Shown piece by piece: positions 61,706 through 64,000 of a stretch of DNA of 64,000 nt. The stretch is from Thiotrichaceae bacterium. Lineage in GTDB: Bacteria; Pseudomonadota; Gammaproteobacteria; Beggiatoales; Beggiatoaceae. The stretch is from NCBI GenBank assembly GCA_028688145.1, contig JAQTYU010000012.1, positions 40,102-104,101 of the forward strand. The letters are read 5' to 3'. Below the pieces are notes generated by a model. It worked only from the letters and a program-made list of their open reading frames with translations, was not told where the DNA came from and ran no database searches. Position 1 is the stretch's first letter. The number at the start of each line of letters is the position of its first letter. Both the position numbers and the translations under genes were made by a program.

Positions 61706-63340
61706 TCACCACTGCGTAGACACCTCAAAATGCACCCCATTATCTTGCAAATCATGGTCTTTATTACTGGACACCGATTTCAACGCTTTCCCCCAATACA
61801 ACTCCACCAAAACTTTTGAAGTCGGCAACCAACGTAAACCCGCCCCCGCACTGACTAAAAAACGCGGTTCAGGCGTATCCGCATGAGTATTCCACGCCCG
61901 CCCATAATCCATAAACGGCGCAATTTGCAACACCCCTTCATCCAAATTACCCGAAGTCGAACCATCCATACGCCACTTACCAATCGGAATGCGCCATTCC
62001 AAAGACGCAATTAAACCATTATCACGAATGAGCTGATTTTCCCGATAACCCCGCACCGTGGTTGCGCCGCCAAGGGCAAACTTTTCCAAAGGCAATAATT
62101 CTTTTTTGCTTAATTGCACATCGCCCCGAAACAGCAATTGACTGTCCAATAACTCCAAACGCCGCACCCATTGCAACTGCCCCAACCAACTGAAAAACCG
62201 CCCATCAGGCGAGCCATCATAATTAATGGTGGCATTGAGCAAATGTAAACCCGTATTAAAACTAGAACGCACCGCCAATACTTGAGTACGACTGCGTTCT
62301 AACCATTCTTGGGTAAAACGCAACACCGACACCGTGCTCTTTCCATCGCGCACCCCTGGCGAAAATGAAAAGGGTTTTCCCAACAATGAAGTTTCACTGC
62401 TGCGATGGTCAAATTTAAGCCCCAGATTAAATTCTGCATTCGGAGTTTTGTGCCAGGGCTGCAACAGCGCAATTTCATAGCTGTCCACCAAACTTTTTAC
62501 ATCCAACTGGCTAAAAGTTTCCTCCACCACTTTAGAATCACTACGCCCCACATGAAAAGATAGCATCGTGTCATAGCGATTAATCGGCAAACTATAATCC
62601 ACTGCGTAATCATTCAAGCCGCGTGTCAAACCATAATGCACGTTTAAACTGTCGCCCCAACCCGAAAGATTGCGGTGTAAACCTTCCAATTCCGCACGAT
62701 ATGAACCAATACTCGGCGAACGATGATTATTAAAACGCAGTCCCCATTGATGAGGAGTGGCTTCTTCAACTTTTACATTTAAAACACTTTCACCTAGATT
62801 AAGACTAGGCGCAAGTTCGGCATTAATGCGTTTAAATAAAGGATTTTGCTGCATTAATTGCAGACGTTTTTGCAACTCATTAATATTTAAAGTGGTTTGT
62901 CCATCATCTTCTAAGTGCGATTTGATATAAGCCGTTTTAACTTGTGCATTGCCCGCCACTTCAACTTGGGTTAATTCGCCTTCAATAATTTTAAAAGTAA
63001 TCTCGCCATTAACTACCTGCTGATCAGGAATCACCGCGCCCGAATTGATATAACCTTCATTGACATAATGCTGCGTAATTTTATTTTTAGCTTCTTGTAA
63101 TTCTTCGGCACTGATAGCACGCCCTGTATATTCGCTTAATAAATCTTGCAAGGTTTCTTCGGAAAAACTGCGGTTGCCCACAAAATGAAAAGCACTCACC
63201 TGCACTTGTCCCAGCGCAGATAAAGGCTCACTCATCGGGGAAGTTGTTGGCAAAATATCGGCTTCTTCAGCAGCATAAACACTAGGGGAAAATAAATTTA
63301 CCCCTAGTAATAAAACCGAAAAATTGAAAAGACGTTTCAA
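61706..63340 (-). CDS. ShlB/FhaC/HecB-type two-partner secretion transporter (TpsB)
   Basis: 544 residues. Signal peptide (FSVLLLGVNLFSPSVYA), then POTRA domains (about 48-200: VSAFHFVGNRSFSEETLQDL, VNEGYINSGAVIPDQQVVNG, VEVAGNAQVKTAYIKSHL) and a C-terminal beta-barrel with RLELLDSQLLFRGDVQLSKK, KFALGGATTVRGYRENQLI and a family-typical final Phe/Trp (VHFEVSTQW). Exports a large TpsA exoprotein through the outer membrane; no TpsA gene is in the window, so its partner must lie elsewhere. Confidence 0.92.
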   Translation of the reverse strand: MKRLFNFSVLLLGVNLFSPSVYAAEEADILPTTSPMSEPLSALGQVQVSAFHFVGNRSFSEETLQDLLSEYTGRAISAEELQEAKNKITQHYVNEGYINSGAVIPDQQVVNGEITFKIIEGELTQVEVAGNAQVKTAYIKSHLEDDGQTTLNINELQKRLQLMQQNPLFKRINAELAPSLNLGESVLNVKVEEATPHQWGLRFNNHRSPSIGSYRAELEGLHRNLSGWGDSLNVHYGLTRGLNDYAVDYSLPINRYDTMLSFHVGRSDSKVVEETFSQLDVKSLVDSYEIALLQPWHKTPNAEFNLGLKFDHRSSETSLLGKPFSFSPGVRDGKSTVSVLRFTQEWLERSRTQVLAVRSSFNTGLHLLNATINYDGSPDGRFFSWLGQLQWVRRLELLDSQLLFRGDVQLSKKELLPLEKFALGGATTVRGYRENQLIRDNGLIASLEWRIPIGKWRMDGSTSGNLDEGVLQIAPFMDYGRAWNTHADTPEPRFLVSAGAGLRWLPTSKVLVELYWGKALKSVSSNKDHDLQDNGVHFEVSTQW

Positions 63341-63474
63341 GAAAAGTTCACCTGCATGATTTCGCTGCTAATGCAGGCTATTATAAAGCGTCCTTTGAGA
63401 ACGACCTATTCTCAAATACATCAAATGGGACTGAGCGGAGGAGAGTCCTAAAGTATTTTTTAACTGCTTAGAGA

Positions 63475-63552
63475 AGCCCCTAAATCCCCTAAAGGGGACT
63501 TAAAACCATTTTAATCTTTATCTTTAGCCCCCTTTAGGGGGTTGGGGGCTTT
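63475..63552. repeat. CCCC-hairpin intergenic repeat, copy 3
   Basis: AGCCCCTAAATCCCCTAAAG and CCCCCTTTAGGGGGTTGGGG arms around an AT loop. Outside it lie a second inverted pair, GAGAGTCCTAAAG and CTTTAGGACTCTCCTC, and similar GACTGAGCG sequences on both sides, so the hairpin is embedded in an older palindrome. Confidence 0.8.
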
Positions 63553-63593
63553 CTTTAAAGCGACTTTAGGACTCTCCTCGGACTGAGCGCGCT

Positions 63594-63873
63594 TTAAAAA
63601 GTTTGTTGGCGTTGTTGTTCAGCAAATTGACCATAACGGGTATCAATGCCACGAATATGCGTAGACAACCAAAACTTTAGAAAAATCGTGAAGTCATCGC
63701 TGATTCTGTCACTGCTGCCCTGTTCAAAATCTTCAATAAAGTGGGTCAAATCCGTCAGCAAATTCAGGTGTAAACGTTTATGCGCCTCCAGACCAGAAAA
63801 GCCTAAGCTACCCATATATTGTTCTTCTTCGCGAAAATGCTGACGGGTATAATCAACCATGGCATAAATGCTT
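63594..63873 (-). pseudogene. Bacteriohemerythrin, 5' end removed by IS insertion
   Basis: At least 88 codons: VDYTRQHFREEEQYMGSLGF, GLEAHKRLHLNLLTDL and HIRGIDTRYGQFAEQ carry four or five of the His/Glu ligands of the di-iron oxygen-binding site. The usual first helix with its DxQHK ligand motif is missing, because an IS end begins at 63874, immediately upstream of the IYAMVDYT segment. An ATG at 63860 could give a short protein but without a complete iron site. Confidence 0.8.
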
Positions 63874-64000
63874 TAGGAGTTACGCAGTTGAAGTTAGGTT
63901 GTACCTTGGAGAGACAAGATAGTGTCTAATGGCATCACGTATAATCTGCATTTTAGCTTCAAACCAACTGTAACCTGTGGTGTAACTATAGGTTTCTAAA
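63874..64000 (-). mobile_element. Insertion sequence, right-edge end, with terminal repeat TAGGAGTTACGCAGTTGAA
   Basis: The 19-mer at 63874-63892 is identical to the left terminal repeat of the MITE at 20911. A TA pair lies at the junction. Inside, the transposase reading frame runs toward the window edge, so most of the IS lies outside. Confidence 0.75.
63880..64000 (-). CDS. Transposase, C-terminal fragment (continues past window)
   Basis: From the right edge the minus strand reads LETYSYTTGYSWFEAKMQII, RDAIRHYLVSPRYNLTSTA and a stop whose bases are part of the terminal repeat (63880-63882). The family is not assigned from this short piece. It is intact here, and the IS may be complete beyond the window. 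Confidence 0.65.
   Translation of the reverse strand, partial: LETYSYTTGYSWFEAKMQIIRDAIRHYLVSPRYNLTSTA

Overview
The window reads as a chromosomal segment of a gammaproteobacterium of moderate GC. I infer a Thiotrichales/Beggiatoaceae-like filamentous sulfur bacterium from four things: enterobacterial-type housekeeping proteins (GshB, AcnB, RsmH-FtsL-FtsI, YidC, EpmA), many IS remnants, dense palindromic intergenic repeats, and caspase-FGE and Rpn proteins of the sort common in that group. The assignment is inference; no rRNA or tRNA is visible. No CRISPR array or replication origin was seen.

Layout. 1-5.2 kb: 5' part of tex, gshB, a fused nucleotidyltransferase/sugar-transferase-like protein with degenerate active sites, and a divergent DUF302 locus with a methionine-rich membrane protein. 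5.3-8.3 kb: rsmH-ftsL-ftsI, a shortened dcw cluster, followed by an Rpn-type nuclease. 9.7-11.4 kb: an SDR-DoxX fusion with a DUF2269 partner. 12.2-15.1 kb: btaA-btaB plus a PlcP/LpxH-type metallophosphoesterase behind a candidate Pho box; together they could replace phospholipids with betaine lipid under phosphate limitation. 15.4-20.1 kb: a YVTN beta-propeller, a pseudopilin-like protein, a small unknown gene with its own terminator, and manC/cpsB. 20.4-21.6 kb: IS982 wreckage with a 117-bp MITE. 21.7-25.7 kb: rpmH-rnpA-yidD-yidC and a DegP/DegQ protease.

25.9-31.5 kb is the most unusual part. A two-gene ATPase + DUF4276 (TOPRIM-like) cassette, resembling ATPase/TOPRIM defence pairs, lies between two direct repeats of about 100-135 bp. 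Next to it is a small two-helix coiled-coil protein. Parts of the repeats copy the 3' end and terminator of the neighbouring acnB, which suggests repeated insertion behind acnB.

31.7-40 kb: small periplasmic proteins, a caspase-FGE fusion, and a heavy-metal RND efflux pair with a His/Cys-rich small protein. 40-43.5 kb: an IS982 relic and the lutABC lactate-oxidation operon. 43.7-46.6 and 57.9-61.6 kb: two separate DUF58-TgpA transglutaminase loci, neither with a visible MoxR gene. 51.5-55 kb: a third transglutaminase system (ATP-grasp, alpha-E, transglutaminase). Elsewhere: epmA, an IS1-type element with both ends, a polytopic membrane protein, DUF805, a methyltransferase, a secreted CAP-domain protein, and a TpsB transporter. 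At the right edge a hemerythrin gene is cut by an IS whose terminal repeat is identical to that of the MITE at 20.9 kb.

Intergenic regions carry several recurring palindromic families: CCCCTAAATCCCC hairpins, TTGTCAGAA inverted repeats, TTCCCAAAC/GTTTGGGAA hairpins, and GTAGGTTGGGTTG or GTAGGGTGGGC palindromes. Coordinates were set by hand from start codons, Shine-Dalgarno matches and family length.
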